Shown in pieces: positions 1-9,435 of a DNA stretch of 64,000 bases (positions within the stretch are counted from its first letter, which is position 1; each line of letters starts with the position of its first letter). The stretch spans positions 620,001 to 684,000 of the forward strand of contig CBDHFN010000003.1 of assembly GCA_965262605.1 (NCBI GenBank), in the 5' to 3' direction. The notes below the pieces were generated by a model, which worked only from the letters and a program-made list of their open reading frames with translations, was not told the DNA's origin and did no database searches. The DNA comes from CBDHFN01 sp965262605 (GTDB taxonomy: Bacteria > Pseudomonadota > Alphaproteobacteria > JASGCL01). Both the position numbers and the translations under genes were made by a program.

Positions 1-645
1 TTGCCCCTCGCGTCCATTGGCGGTATCTATCATGGACGCGCTTAATGCGATTTGCCCATTTTGTAAAGAAATATCGGTGATAATAAGAATTTTTTCTATA
101 ATATCATCGCTTATTGGTGAATTTTTTTCGCGCACCACCAATGCTCCTGCTAATCCGCGGGCGACATGCTGCGAAGTTTTATGATGCGGGTGCGGGTGAT
201 ACCAATAAAGCCCGCTGGCGTCATCGGGAATTGTCAATATAATGGTTGATTCCGTGTTGGGCGCGATTAAAATATCGGGATTACCATCATAAATTGGGTC
301 AACATCTAAACCATGCCAATGGATATTAGTTGCTTCGGGTAATAAATTTTTAATATGAACAAAATATGTTTCACCAGCATTAAGCTCAATCATCGGGGCG
401 GGATATTGATTATTAAAGCTGAAAATTTTTGTGTTATCGCCAAAATTATCAATGATGATTTCGCTGATGGTTAAATTAAGAATATTTTGATTTTTTTCAT
501 TTTTAACGGCTTTAAGCGGTATTAAATCCAAAAATTTTTTTGATTCGGGGATATTTGCAGATTTGGTGAAATAATATGCACCACCCCCCAAAATAGCAAC
601 CCCGCTTATCGCAATTGCTGATGTTAAAATTTTTCTACGATTCAT
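1..645 (-). CDS. Multicopper oxidase, Tat-exported (partial, C-terminus off left edge)
   Basis: The first 215 codons of a cupredoxin-type multicopper oxidase that continues beyond base 1. The N-terminus, MNRRKILT followed by a hydrophobic stretch, looks like a twin-arginine signal, so the folded copper enzyme is probably exported to the periplasm. The first copper-binding motif HWHG lies near residue 109 and the second, YWYHPHPHH, near residues 147-155. These are the type 2/type 3 copper ligands of domain 1. The C-terminal HxxHxH and HCHxxxH motifs are outside the window. Family members oxidise phenols, Cu(I) or other metals; the substrate cannot be told here. A homologous complete gene lies at 54248-55795. 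An AGGA ribosome-binding site precedes the ATG, and the promoter may use an insertion-sequence end. Confidence 0.9.
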   Translation of the reverse strand, partial: MNRRKILTSAIAISGVAILGGGAYYFTKSANIPESKKFLDLIPLKAVKNEKNQNILNLTISEIIIDNFGDNTKIFSFNNQYPAPMIELNAGETYFVHIKNLLPEATNIHWHGLDVDPIYDGNPDILIAPNTESTIILTIPDDASGLYWYHPHPHHKTSQHVARGLAGALVVREKNSPISDDIIEKILIITDISLQNGQIALSASMIDTANGREGQ

Positions 646-660
646 TGAATATGTTCCTAA

Positions 661-688
661 AATTTATATAAAATAGAGCGAATTTCAA
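661..688 (-). promoter_or_regulatory. Promoter candidate for the left multicopper oxidase
   Basis: On the minus strand, TTGAAA (683-688) and TAAATT (661-666) are separated by 16 bases, 15 bases upstream of the start codon. The -35 box falls inside a candidate terminal inverted repeat of the neighbouring insertion sequence. Read by eye; not tested. Confidence 0.4.
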
Positions 689-2083
689 AATTCGGACTTT
701 AAGTAATTTTTTTCAAAAAAGTTAAATTTTTTGAAAAAAAGGTTGAAATATGGTAAGTAATTTGATTCTATAGATTTGAAACAAAACCAACGACCTACCA
801 TGAGAATGAAAATACAAAATTACCACCGCGTTTGTCAAGCAAAAAAAGCACAATTATCGTTATTTATTGTGTGTTATCACCCCAACGAATTTGTTGGGCG
901 CAGTCATATTGCCTTGATGGATATTTTAAATTCGTTGGAATTAGAACGATTTGATTACGGCAATACCGCCCGAGTTGGACGCCCCAGCAAAGACAGGGTG
1001 GCGATGTTGCGCAGTTTTATCGCACAAAAATTCTTAAAAATAAGCGAAATGAACGGCTTAATTGAAATATTAAAAGGCGACAGGGTGTTGCGCAATATTT
1101 GCGGTTGGCATAATATTAAAGATGTGCCGTCAGAGGCAACATTTTCAAGGTTTTTGAACGAAATTAGCGCCAAAGAAATTATGGAGAAAATTTTTGAAAC
1201 TAATAAGAATGAGTGGCTTTTGGATAAATATTTTTTTCATACCAGCATAGATGCTACGACTTTGGCGGTGCGCGGGCGTTCGGGGTATAGGCCGGTCGCA
1301 AAATCAGCAAAAATCACACATAAAAAAGGTCGCCCCAAAATTGGTGAAACCCGCCCAGCTAAGGAATTAAGCGTCATAGAAAAACAAAGAACAATGACCA
1401 GTGAGGCGGGTTTTTCTTTGGTCAAACAGGGGCTTGATTTTGGCACAAAACGCAACAGCCAAGGATTCCAAGAAACAATATTTGGGATAAAAATTCATGC
1501 CGAAGTCGCGGGTAATGGCTTGCCCGTTAATATTCACATATCCGCCGCCAGCGTGCATGACAGCCAAGTTGCCATACCCTTAATGAAGAAAAACTCTTTG
1601 ATTTTTAGTCGTGGATTTCATTTGATGGATGCGGGATATGACGATAAAAATATTCGCGAATTTATGCCTTTGTCAATTATTGATTTTAATCATCGCCGTA
1701 ATAAAAATAAAGATATCGTCCAGCAAAAATTCACCGAACAAGAGGCTTTAATATATAATTATCGGGGCAATGTTGAACGATTTAACAGCGAAATCAAGAA
1801 AATATTAAACACGAAATACCTCAATGCCACCAACTTTGCAAAAGCGAAATCTCATATTTATGGCGCAGTTTTATTGATTTTGGCAAAATACCACCAAAAA
1901 ACTTAAAATTAAACCTTAAACCACATATAAAAAATGAAATTTTTAGTCAATACACCATCATTGCGCCAAAAAATCAAAAAAATATCACGAAATTTGCTGG
2001 AAAATTTTAAAATTTATCCATTTCTTAACAAATTGCGACAAATTTCATATTAAAACTGATTGATTCCTATAATTTTGAAATCG
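679..2083 (+). mobile_element. Candidate insertion sequence of IS4 type, imperfect ends
   Basis: The transposase gene at 800-1906 is flanked by an imperfect inverted pair. CGAATTTCAAAATTCGG at 679-695 resembles the reverse complement of CCTATAATTTTGAAATCG at 2066-2083. The implied element of about 1.4 kb is normal for IS4/IS5-type elements. No clear target-site duplication was found, so the borders are provisional. The element sits between the multicopper oxidase promoter and pyrG. Confidence 0.45.
800..1906 (+). CDS. DDE transposase, IS4 superfamily
   Basis: Insertion-sequence transposase. Counting from an upstream TTG at 776, the catalytic acids are probably D159 (context SIDATTL), D285 (MDAGYDD) and E334. 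The C-terminal segment YNYRGNVERFNSEIKK matches the Y-(2)-R-(3)-E-(6)-K signature of the IS4 superfamily exactly (Y327, R330, E334, K341). An N-terminal helical region with RPSKDRVAMLRSFIAQKFL resembles the DNA-binding N-terminus of related IS5/IS1182-like transposases. The ORF is intact at about 370 residues, so the element may be active or recently so. Start choice is uncertain: TTG at 776 or ATG at 800, neither with a clear ribosome-binding site. I prefer the ATG. Confidence 0.88.
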   Translation: MRMKIQNYHRVCQAKKAQLSLFIVCYHPNEFVGRSHIALMDILNSLELERFDYGNTARVGRPSKDRVAMLRSFIAQKFLKISEMNGLIEILKGDRVLRNICGWHNIKDVPSEATFSRFLNEISAKEIMEKIFETNKNEWLLDKYFFHTSIDATTLAVRGRSGYRPVAKSAKITHKKGRPKIGETRPAKELSVIEKQRTMTSEAGFSLVKQGLDFGTKRNSQGFQETIFGIKIHAEVAGNGLPVNIHISAASVHDSQVAIPLMKKNSLIFSRGFHLMDAGYDDKNIREFMPLSIIDFNHRRNKNKDIVQQKFTEQEALIYNYRGNVERFNSEIKKILNTKYLNATNFAKAKSHIYGAVLLILAKYHQKT

Positions 2084-2233
2084 TCTCAGAGTTATTAGCT
2101 AAATGTCAATGAAATAAGTTTGCGGGACTACGCCATTTTGGGTAATACTGAAATATTTTAAATCACCAAATTAATTACTGCTCTTGAATTTAAAAAACTT
2201 GCATTTGCCAAAGAATCCGAATATGGCAATTAT
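1907..2233. other. Non-coding interval between transposase and pyrG
   Basis: Holds the candidate right end of the insertion sequence (2066-2083) and the pyrG leader. A 39-codon ORF from 1934 lacks a ribosome-binding site and resembles nothing I know. In many alphaproteobacteria secG precedes pyrG; no secG coding sequence is visible here. I see no RNA gene. Confidence 0.6.
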
Positions 2234-3862
2234 ATGGTAAAATATATCTTTATTACGGGCGGTGTTGTATCTTCTTTGGGTAAGGGCATTGCGGCTTCGG
2301 GCATTGGCGCATTATTGTTGGAACGACAATTTAAATTGCGAATCAGAAAATTTGACCCTTATATTAACATTGACCCCGGCACCATGAATCCTTATCAGCA
2401 CGGCGAATGTTATGTAACCGATGATGGCGCGGAAACCGACCTTGATTTAGGGCATTATGAGCGATTCACCGGCGTAAATTCGCAAAAATCCGATAATATT
2501 ACCACGGGGCAAATTTATCAAAAAGTCATTAATAAAGAACGCCGCGGCGATTATTTGGGTAAAACCGTGCAAGTCATTCCCCATATTACCGATGAAATTA
2601 AAGAATTTATCGCCAGCCATACTGATGATAGTGATTTTATAATTTGTGAAATTGGTGGCACCGTGGGCGATATTGAATCTTTGCCATTTTTAGAAGCGAT
2701 TCGGCAATTCGCGAATCAAGTCGGACGACAAAATTGTTGCTTTATTCATGTGACCTTGTTGCCATATATTCGTTCGGCGGGCGAATTAAAAACCAAGCCT
2801 ACGCAACATTCGGTGAAAGAATTATTAAGCGTCGGCATTCAACCAGATATTTTATTATGCCGCTCCGAAATGGCGATTCCCACGGCGGAAATGGATAAAA
2901 TCGCGTTATTTTGTAATGTGCCAGTCGGGCGCGTGTTCAGCGCGATTGATGTGCAAACTATCTATCAAGTGCCCGTGCATTTTCATCAAATTGGCTTAGA
3001 TAAAGCGATTTTAGATTATTTTCAAATGCCGATTAAGCATCAACCAGACCTTTATCGGTGGCATGATATTATTCATCGCATTTTGCATCCCGAATCGGCG
3101 GTGAATATTGCGATTGTTGGCAAATATGTTGGCTTAAAAGACGCTTATAAATCGTTATATGAGGCGCTTAGCCATGGGGGCATTGCCAATAATACCGCCG
3201 TGAATCTGACATGGCTTGATGCTGAAGAATTAACTCAAGAAAATATTGCGCAAAATTTGGGTGATTGCGATGCAATTTTAGTGCCCGGTGGCTTTGGCGA
3301 ACGGGGCACAGAAGGCAAGATTTTAGCCATTGAATTTGCCCGTATTCATAAAATTCCATTTTTTGGCATTTGCTTTGGTATGCAAATGGCGGTGATTGAA
3401 GCGGCAAAGAATCAAGCAAATATCAAAAATGCGTCGTCAAGTGAATTTGGCGCGTGCGAACATGCGGTGGTTGGTTTGCTTACCGAATGGACAAGGGGCA
3501 ATGAAATTGAAACCCGCGATGATAACCAAGACAAAGGCGGCACAATGCGCTTGGGTGCTTACCCATGTAAATTAGCCGAAGATTCCCAAGTTGCCCAAAT
3601 TTATAACAGCAATTTTATTCATGAACGCCATCGGCACCGATATGAAGTAAATATCGCTTATAAAGCCCAGTTAGAATCGGTGGGATTGATTTTCAGCGGC
3701 ATGTCGCCCGATGATAAATTGCCCGAAATTATTGAACGGCGCGACCATCCATGGTTTATTGGCGTGCAATTTCACCCAGAATTAAAATCAAAACCGCTTA
3801 ATCCGCACCCATTATTTAGCGATTTTGTCCGCGCCGCATTAAATTATTCGAGGTTAGTATGA
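2234..3862 (+). CDS. pyrG: CTP synthase (glutamine-hydrolysing)
   Basis: Converts UTP, ATP and glutamine to CTP, the last step of pyrimidine nucleotide synthesis, in the cytoplasm. The N-terminal synthetase domain opens with YIFITGGVVSSLGKG (ATP-binding P-loop) and contains IDPGTMNPYQHGE. The class I glutamine amidotransferase domain covers roughly residues 290-540: oxyanion strand PGGFGERG, nucleophile Cys in GICFGMQ, and the His-Glu pair in FHPELKSKP. At 542 residues it is normal length. It overlaps kdsA by 4 bases (ATGA), so the two are translationally coupled; pyrG-kdsA adjacency is common in alphaproteobacteria. Confidence 0.98.
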   Translation: MVKYIFITGGVVSSLGKGIAASGIGALLLERQFKLRIRKFDPYINIDPGTMNPYQHGECYVTDDGAETDLDLGHYERFTGVNSQKSDNITTGQIYQKVINKERRGDYLGKTVQVIPHITDEIKEFIASHTDDSDFIICEIGGTVGDIESLPFLEAIRQFANQVGRQNCCFIHVTLLPYIRSAGELKTKPTQHSVKELLSVGIQPDILLCRSEMAIPTAEMDKIALFCNVPVGRVFSAIDVQTIYQVPVHFHQIGLDKAILDYFQMPIKHQPDLYRWHDIIHRILHPESAVNIAIVGKYVGLKDAYKSLYEALSHGGIANNTAVNLTWLDAEELTQENIAQNLGDCDAILVPGGFGERGTEGKILAIEFARIHKIPFFGICFGMQMAVIEAAKNQANIKNASSSEFGACEHAVVGLLTEWTRGNEIETRDDNQDKGGTMRLGAYPCKLAEDSQVAQIYNSNFIHERHRHRYEVNIAYKAQLESVGLIFSGMSPDDKLPEIIERRDHPWFIGVQFHPELKSKPLNPHPLFSDFVRAALNYSRLV

Positions 3863-4698
3863 AACAAAAAATTATAAATATCGGCAAATACCAAATTGCC
3901 AACGATAAAACATTTACGCTTATCGCGGGACCTTGTGCGCTGGAATCATTTGACCATGCCATAAGAATGAGCACAGCTATTCAAGAAATATGCCATAAAT
4001 TAGGCATAAATTTGATTTATAAAACTAGTTTTGACAAGGCAAACCGCACCGCCGTTAATACCGAACGGGGCTTGGGTTTAGAAAAATCCTTGGAAATTTT
4101 TAGTAAAATTAAACAAGCAACGGGCTTGCCGATGATTACCGATGTGCATACGGAATCGCAATGCGCCATTGTGGCGCAAGTCGTGGATATTTTGCAAATT
4201 CCCGCGTTTTTATGCCGTCAAACCGATTTATTATTAGCCGCAGGCAATACGGGCAAACCAATTAATGTTAAAAAAGGGCAATTTTTAGCCCCTTGGGATA
4301 TGAAAAATGTCGCCGATAAAATTGCATCAACGGGTAATGAGCAAATAATGTTGTGCGAACGGGGCGTGAGTTTTGGTTATAATACGCTTGTTAATGACAT
4401 GCGCGCTTTGCCGATTATGGTTGAATCGGGGTATCCTGTTATTTTTGATGCGACCCATTCGGTGCAACAACCCGGGGCGGGTGGCACAAAATCCGGCGGT
4501 GATAGGCGATTCGTGCCTTTTTTAGCCCGCGCTGCCTTAGCCGTGGGCGTGGCGGGCGTTTTTATGGAAGTGCATAATGACCCTGACAATGCGCCATCTG
4601 ATGGACCTAATATGGTGCGATTGGAAAATTTAGAGGCGATTTTAACCCAATGTAAATTATTTGATGATATTGCCAAAGAAAATATGATTTTTTTATAA
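3859..4698 (+). CDS. kdsA: 2-dehydro-3-deoxyphosphooctonate aldolase (KDO-8-phosphate synthase)
   Basis: Condenses phosphoenolpyruvate with arabinose 5-phosphate to KDO-8-phosphate for the inner core of lipopolysaccharide, so the organism probably makes an LPS core. Visible motifs are AGPCALES near the N-terminus, YKTSFDKANRT for PEP/phosphate binding, DVHTESQ, ERGVSFGYN, and FDATHSVQQPG in the C-terminal half. The 279-residue length is typical. The start codon overlaps the pyrG stop. The next gene, recF, converges on it from the other strand with 66 bases between. Confidence 0.97.
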   Translation: MKQKIINIGKYQIANDKTFTLIAGPCALESFDHAIRMSTAIQEICHKLGINLIYKTSFDKANRTAVNTERGLGLEKSLEIFSKIKQATGLPMITDVHTESQCAIVAQVVDILQIPAFLCRQTDLLLAAGNTGKPINVKKGQFLAPWDMKNVADKIASTGNEQIMLCERGVSFGYNTLVNDMRALPIMVESGYPVIFDATHSVQQPGAGGTKSGGDRRFVPFLARAALAVGVAGVFMEVHNDPDNAPSDGPNMVRLENLEAILTQCKLFDDIAKENMIFL

Positions 4699-4764
4699 GC
4701 ACGCAACGGGTTTAATTATATTAATATGCGTGGAGCTGTCAAAAATAATTATTCAGTTGAGGAA

Positions 4765-5862
4765 TTAGGGCGTAATAATTTTTAATTGATTATCGTCAAT
4801 TTGGATAAATTGATATTGCTTGGCAAAGGATTTGAAATAATTTATTTCCGTGGCGGTTATAAAACAGGGTAATTTTAAATTCGCCAATAAATCGCATAAT
4901 TGATGCCTGCGCGATTCATCAAGATGCGCGGTAATTTCATCAAATAAAATAATCGGTTGAATGCCATTTTGGGCAAGAATTAACGAAATTTGCGCAAAAA
5001 TTATCGCCAAAACCATCATTTTTTGTTCCCCCGTGGAACAAATTTCAGCATTGCAATTTTTTTTATGATAAAAAGCTTGAAAATCAGATTTCATCGGTGA
5101 TTCAACGGATTCATTCTGGCGATTTTGCGCTAAATATTGCCGATATTGCTCTTCAACATCAAGCGCGGATTGGCTGGTTAATTGTTCTTCTAAATAGCCA
5201 ATTAATTGCAAGGATACCGAAGGTAAAAAATCAACATGATGGGTAAGTGCTTGGTTAAGCCTGCCTAAAAAATCTTTGCGAAATGCGGCAATCGCCACCG
5301 ATTTTGCGGCGATTTGCGATTCAATAATGCCAAGCCAGCTAGCATCAATTTTGGGCATTTGTAAAATATTGCGTCTTTCGCGTAAAGCATTTTCCAACGC
5401 TTGCAACCTGCCTAAATGGCTGGGGTCAAATGCGCTAACTAACCTGTCATAAAATCGTCTTCGTTCGGAACTTGGCTCTAAAAAAAGCCGATTCATGCGC
5501 GGCGTCATCCAGACAATCGGCAATTTTCTATCTTGAAGTTTCACGGCTTCTTCGTCAAAAAAAACAATTGGTTTTTGGGTTTGTGTATCCCAATGAATCT
5601 TAATTACTAAGGGGTCGTGATTCGCGCTGACATCAAATCTGATGCGAAAATCTGGCGCGCCATGGCGAATTTTTTCCACTGATGGGGCATTGCGTAAGCC
5701 CCTGCCCGGCGCGATTAAGGAAATTGCTTCTAATATATTTGTTTTACCCGCGCCATTATCGCCCAAAAAAATTGTCGGCAAATCTGGATTTAAATGGCAT
5801 TGCACGGCGTGATAATTGCGATAATTTTCTAATGCAAGGCGATGAACGCGCACGAACTGCAT
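4765..5862 (-). CDS. recF: DNA replication and repair protein RecF
   Basis: SMC-like ATPase that helps load RecA at single-strand gaps with RecO and RecR. Walker A GDNGAGKT is at residues 34-41. The RecF-typical RRRFYDRLVSAFDP follows in the middle, then the ABC-like signature CSTGEQKMM and Walker B PIILFDEITAHLD. The length of 365 residues is normal. The start codon lies one base past the stop of the TPR gene upstream, so the two are probably co-transcribed. In many bacteria recF follows dnaN; here it does not. Confidence 0.95.
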   Translation of the reverse strand: MQFVRVHRLALENYRNYHAVQCHLNPDLPTIFLGDNGAGKTNILEAISLIAPGRGLRNAPSVEKIRHGAPDFRIRFDVSANHDPLVIKIHWDTQTQKPIVFFDEEAVKLQDRKLPIVWMTPRMNRLFLEPSSERRRFYDRLVSAFDPSHLGRLQALENALRERRNILQMPKIDASWLGIIESQIAAKSVAIAAFRKDFLGRLNQALTHHVDFLPSVSLQLIGYLEEQLTSQSALDVEEQYRQYLAQNRQNESVESPMKSDFQAFYHKKNCNAEICSTGEQKMMVLAIIFAQISLILAQNGIQPIILFDEITAHLDESRRHQLCDLLANLKLPCFITATEINYFKSFAKQYQFIQIDDNQLKIITP

Positions 5863-5863
5863 A

Positions 5864-7558
5864 TCATAATCCGCTTTTTAATTTTTGTTCGGTGCGCAAT
5901 TTATCTTTATTTTCTGGATTTAATTCCAATGACCTTGTCCAATAAAGCATGGCTTGATTTTTGCGCCCCAAAACCCATGAAACATCACCCAAATGATCGG
6001 TTATGACGGGGTCTGATGGCACTAAATTAATCGCTTTTTCTAAATAAACAATGGCTTCTTGGGGTTTTTGCAATTTATAATATGCCCAACCAACACTATC
6101 GGCGATATAGCCATCATCTTGGCGTTGTTGATGGGCGTTTTCCAATAATTTTAAGGCTTTTTCGTAATTTTCACCCCTATCTACCCAACTATACCCCAAA
6201 TAATTTTGCACATATGGGTCTTCGGGTTTTAATTCAAGGGCTTTTAATAAATCTTTTTCTGCCTCGCTCCACCGATTGGTGCGTTCATAACAAATGCCGC
6301 GCGAATAAAAGAAAAAATAATGCTGCGGCAGGAATTTATTGCCTAAATTTTTAATAATTTGCGAATAAATTTTTTCGGCATCATTAAATTGTTCAACCCC
6401 GCGATAAGCATTGGCGAGTTTTGCCTGAATTTCCAAGGAATCAGGGTAAGTTTTTAATAAATTTTCTAAACCAGCCAAGGCATCTTGTTTTTTATCTTGC
6501 AAAAAATACATTTCGCTAACTGTGATTTGCGCCGAAGCATATTCATCAGAATTAGGCGCAATTGATTCCAATATTTTGCGGGCAAGATTATATTTTTTCA
6601 ATCCCAAATAAGCTTGCGCCGCAATAATTTTTAATTCATCATTATGCGGATTTAAATATAAACCAATCATGCTAATGTCAAGGGCATATTCGTCCAATTG
6701 CCCAATAAGATTGCTCGCCAATCGCCCCAAAGCATCGGCTAATCCTGCTTCGGCTGATGGAATTAATGGTTCTAGATTTTGCCCTTTGAAGATTTTATTT
6801 TTATCATTATTAATCGCGATGGACTGATTTTGGCTAATTTTCTTGATATAATCAAGGGCTGTTTGTTTTTGATTATTCGCCATTAACGCGCGAATATAGG
6901 TGCGTTGCAGGGGTTCGGGTAAGGCTTCGGGGGCTTGATTTTTGCTTAAAACCGCGATGGCTTCTTTGGGTTTATTTAATAATAATTGCATGTTTGCTTC
7001 GTGAAATAAGGTTATTTGTTCAAAGCCGCCGCGTTTATTAATTTCCCGCAAATTTTCTAATCCTTGATTCGGATTGCCAATTTTAACAAAACCCCAAGTG
7101 CGAATAAACCCACCCAAAATTGCACCAAATGCCCCCTCCTTTTGCAATAAGGGTGCGCCATCATTCGCGCTCCACCTTGATTTTTTGATTAAATCTGCTA
7201 ATTTTAACATTTGCGCCGTGGCGGCATAAACCGATTGATTGGCGATAATTGCATCGCTATATGCCAAAGCCTCATTAGCTTTGCCAGTTTTTACCAGCGC
7301 GTTAAATAATTTTTCTTGAATATCTTTTCGTTGTTTTTCGGTTAAATTATTATTTTTCAAATTTTCTTGATAAATTTTCACCGCATCTTCAAAATTATTA
7401 TCTTCTTCAACCATTATGCCATTTAAAAAATTGGTAATAAATTGCGAATCAGCATTTTTATTTTTTTCTTGGGCGTGTCCCGTGAAATTAATGCCCAACA
7501 GCAATAAAACTATGGCAAAACGAATATATAATTTGCCGAAAAAAAATTTATGAATCAT
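5864..7558 (-). CDS. Secreted tetratricopeptide-repeat protein
   Basis: A 564-residue protein with an N-terminal signal peptide (hydrophobic IRFAIVLLLLGINFTGHAQ, likely cleaved after GHA), so periplasmic or envelope-associated. The C-terminal half contains successive TPR helices such as YLGYSWVDRG, DSVGWAYYKLQKPQEAIVYL and DHLGDVSWVLGRKNQAMLYW. This arrangement is a conserved alphaproteobacterial TPR family of unknown exact role, probably a scaffold for protein contacts. It is followed immediately by recF. A weak AAGAG ribosome-binding site precedes the ATG. Confidence 0.85.
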   Translation of the reverse strand: MIHKFFFGKLYIRFAIVLLLLGINFTGHAQEKNKNADSQFITNFLNGIMVEEDNNFEDAVKIYQENLKNNNLTEKQRKDIQEKLFNALVKTGKANEALAYSDAIIANQSVYAATAQMLKLADLIKKSRWSANDGAPLLQKEGAFGAILGGFIRTWGFVKIGNPNQGLENLREINKRGGFEQITLFHEANMQLLLNKPKEAIAVLSKNQAPEALPEPLQRTYIRALMANNQKQTALDYIKKISQNQSIAINNDKNKIFKGQNLEPLIPSAEAGLADALGRLASNLIGQLDEYALDISMIGLYLNPHNDELKIIAAQAYLGLKKYNLARKILESIAPNSDEYASAQITVSEMYFLQDKKQDALAGLENLLKTYPDSLEIQAKLANAYRGVEQFNDAEKIYSQIIKNLGNKFLPQHYFFFYSRGICYERTNRWSEAEKDLLKALELKPEDPYVQNYLGYSWVDRGENYEKALKLLENAHQQRQDDGYIADSVGWAYYKLQKPQEAIVYLEKAINLVPSDPVITDHLGDVSWVLGRKNQAMLYWTRSLELNPENKDKLRTEQKLKSGL

Positions 7559-7636
7559 GATTACTCTTTAACTCAATTTGCGCTTAAAATCAAGTTAAAA
7601 AATTATATCAGGCTTTAATATCTGTCGCTATATTGA

Positions 7637-8218
7637 TTATCTTAGAATTGTCAATGCTTCTAATAAATCTGGCATTTGAGAAAATTTTTGATTTGTTTTA
7701 TATTTATCCGCATTAATTCTAGCAGAATTTATAAAATTTTTATCATAAAACTCTTTTTTGTTAATGTAATCTTTATTTTTTGCTATATAAGAGGAATTAG
7801 AAAATTCATCTTTGTATTTCTTTTCGTTGCTTAAATTGTTGCCCGTATAATCATCAAAATGCCACCATAACCATAATTCAAAACATGGTGCAGTTTTTAT
7901 TAGTCTTATTGTAATTTGATATTTTGTCTCAATTGCTTGCATTGCCTCAATCATGGTTTTAGAACCGAATTGGGTTGCTGAATTTGAATTAAAATCAACA
8001 CAATAGTAAATATATTTCGTTTGTTTTAAGCTATCATTTTCCCTATAATATTTTTCTAGTTCATTAACAATGTTTTTTGGAAAACTAAATGGGCTAATTT
8101 TTACACAACGAAATATTACATTTTCATCGTGATATTTTTTACGAAACAAATTTTGATAATATTTTGGATGGTCTTCGCATAAAATAAGGTGAATATCGTT
8201 ATTACTTACATTGTTCAT
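7637..8218 (-). CDS. RloB-like protein, partner of AAA ATPase
   Basis: Second gene of a two-gene cassette. The PCFELWLWWHF motif (residues about 111-121) is the hallmark of the RloB family, in which SNPCFELWLLLHF-like strings recur. An acidic LCEDHPKYY near residues 13-20 and YYCVDFNSNS near 72 fit the Toprim-like fold proposed for the family. I place the start at 8218 rather than an upstream ATG at 8260: GAGGAA lies 7 bases before this ATG, and the codon follows the stop of the ATPase gene by one base. RloA/RloB pairs overlap with AbiL-type phage defence. Codon use is very AT-rich compared with the neighbours, suggesting transfer. Confidence 0.75.
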   Translation of the reverse strand: MNNVSNNDIHLILCEDHPKYYQNLFRKKYHDENVIFRCVKISPFSFPKNIVNELEKYYRENDSLKQTKYIYYCVDFNSNSATQFGSKTMIEAMQAIETKYQITIRLIKTAPCFELWLWWHFDDYTGNNLSNEKKYKDEFSNSSYIAKNKDYINKKEFYDKNFINSARINADKYKTNQKFSQMPDLLEALTILR

Positions 8219-8219
8219 A

Positions 8220-9419
8220 TTAGAATTCCTCAACAAATTGCTGAACACCAGTGATTCCATTTAAAATTGCTTGTCGCCAATATTTTCCTTTAACATTTCT
8301 AAGAGTATCAAAATCAGAAATTCTTAATATTTCGCTGTTTTGTGAATGAATATTTTTTCGCACCATTGTAATTTGGTCGGCGCGCCATAAATCTGTGTCT
8401 AATAAATATTGATTATGGCTGGTAAAAATTAATTGCACCATTTCTTGTTTGTGAATAAATTTAAGAAATTCCTTTAATAATTCAATATGAAATCTACCAT
8501 CTAATTCGTCAATCATAATTATACAGGGCTTGTTTTTATGTTCAATAATTTTTACCATTAATGAAATTAATAAGGTTGTGCCATATGATAATTCACTTAA
8601 ATAATCCAATTCTATTGTTTTATTCAGATTTTTATCAAATTCACGAAAATGTGTAGTTTGTTCAAATTTTAAGTCATATCCTATCTGGTTAGCACTACGC
8701 TGAATTGATTTAAATTGAAGGTCAATTTGAGCATTTGCTAAAAATTCATTAATAGAATCAGCATTATTTTGAAAAGTATCTATCCAGTTTTGTGAAATAC
8801 TGATTTGATTATGCAAAACTGCGTTTTCAATATTACATAAATAATTAAAAACCTCTTTAATTTTTGAATCGCCAATCAAACTAAATATTGGCAATGCTAA
8901 ACGATTCTTTTGGAAATGGATCATTGCTTTTTCATAATAATTTTTATTATTAATATGAATTATATGTTCATCTCTGGAAAAAATTAACTCATTTTTTTCT
9001 TGGAAAATTTCACTTAGCTGCTCAAATTTAATAACATGACTATTATTAAATAAAATCTCATATAAATATAACTTTTTATCATTAATAAATTTTATTTTAT
9101 ACCCCATGGGTGCATTGCCACTAATAAATTTATTATTTTGTAAATAAAATAATATGTTTCCTGCACCAAAATAATTTTGATGAATTTTTATTATGTTTAA
9201 AAAATGATTAAAAGCGTTTAAAATATTAGTTTTACCCGCGCCATTTGGTCCATAAATCACCATTGACTTTACTAATTTTGGTTGGTTTTTTTGACAAAAA
9301 AGATTTTTTTTCTTTTTTGACACATTATCATCTGCAACCATTGTAAGTGTATTAAATTCATTTTCATCATTTGGAATGCCAAATGACCGCAAATTGTTAA
9401 TGGTAAATTCAACTAACAT
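8220..9419 (-). CDS. AAA (RloA/AbiLi-like) ATPase
   Basis: A 399-residue ATPase of the AAA_15/AAA_21, OLD-like group. The N-terminus MLVEFTINNLRSFG is typical of the group. Walker A is GPNGAGKT (57-64), the ABC-like signature LSYGTT (277-282), Walker B IIMIDELD (300-307), and the switch histidine lies in FTSHNQYLL (331-340). No separate nuclease domain is visible in this chain; the effector is presumably the downstream RloB-like protein. Such pairs are known from restriction-linked loci and as abortive-infection systems; function here is inferred. GGAA ribosome-binding site upstream. Confidence 0.8.
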   Translation of the reverse strand: MLVEFTINNLRSFGIPNDENEFNTLTMVADDNVSKKKKNLFCQKNQPKLVKSMVIYGPNGAGKTNILNAFNHFLNIIKIHQNYFGAGNILFYLQNNKFISGNAPMGYKIKFINDKKLYLYEILFNNSHVIKFEQLSEIFQEKNELIFSRDEHIIHINNKNYYEKAMIHFQKNRLALPIFSLIGDSKIKEVFNYLCNIENAVLHNQISISQNWIDTFQNNADSINEFLANAQIDLQFKSIQRSANQIGYDLKFEQTTHFREFDKNLNKTIELDYLSELSYGTTLLISLMVKIIEHKNKPCIIMIDELDGRFHIELLKEFLKFIHKQEMVQLIFTSHNQYLLDTDLWRADQITMVRKNIHSQNSEILRISDFDTLRNVKGKYWRQAILNGITGVQQFVEEF

Positions 9420-9435
9420 TTTCTATTTCCTATCA

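Noticed and set aside
1934..2053. 39-codon ORF right after the transposase
   Set aside because: AT-rich, no ribosome-binding site, lies inside the likely insertion-sequence tail.
2162..2233. In-frame 24-codon extension upstream of pyrG
   Set aside because: There is no start codon upstream of the accepted ATG, and CTP synthases begin at MVKYIFITGG.
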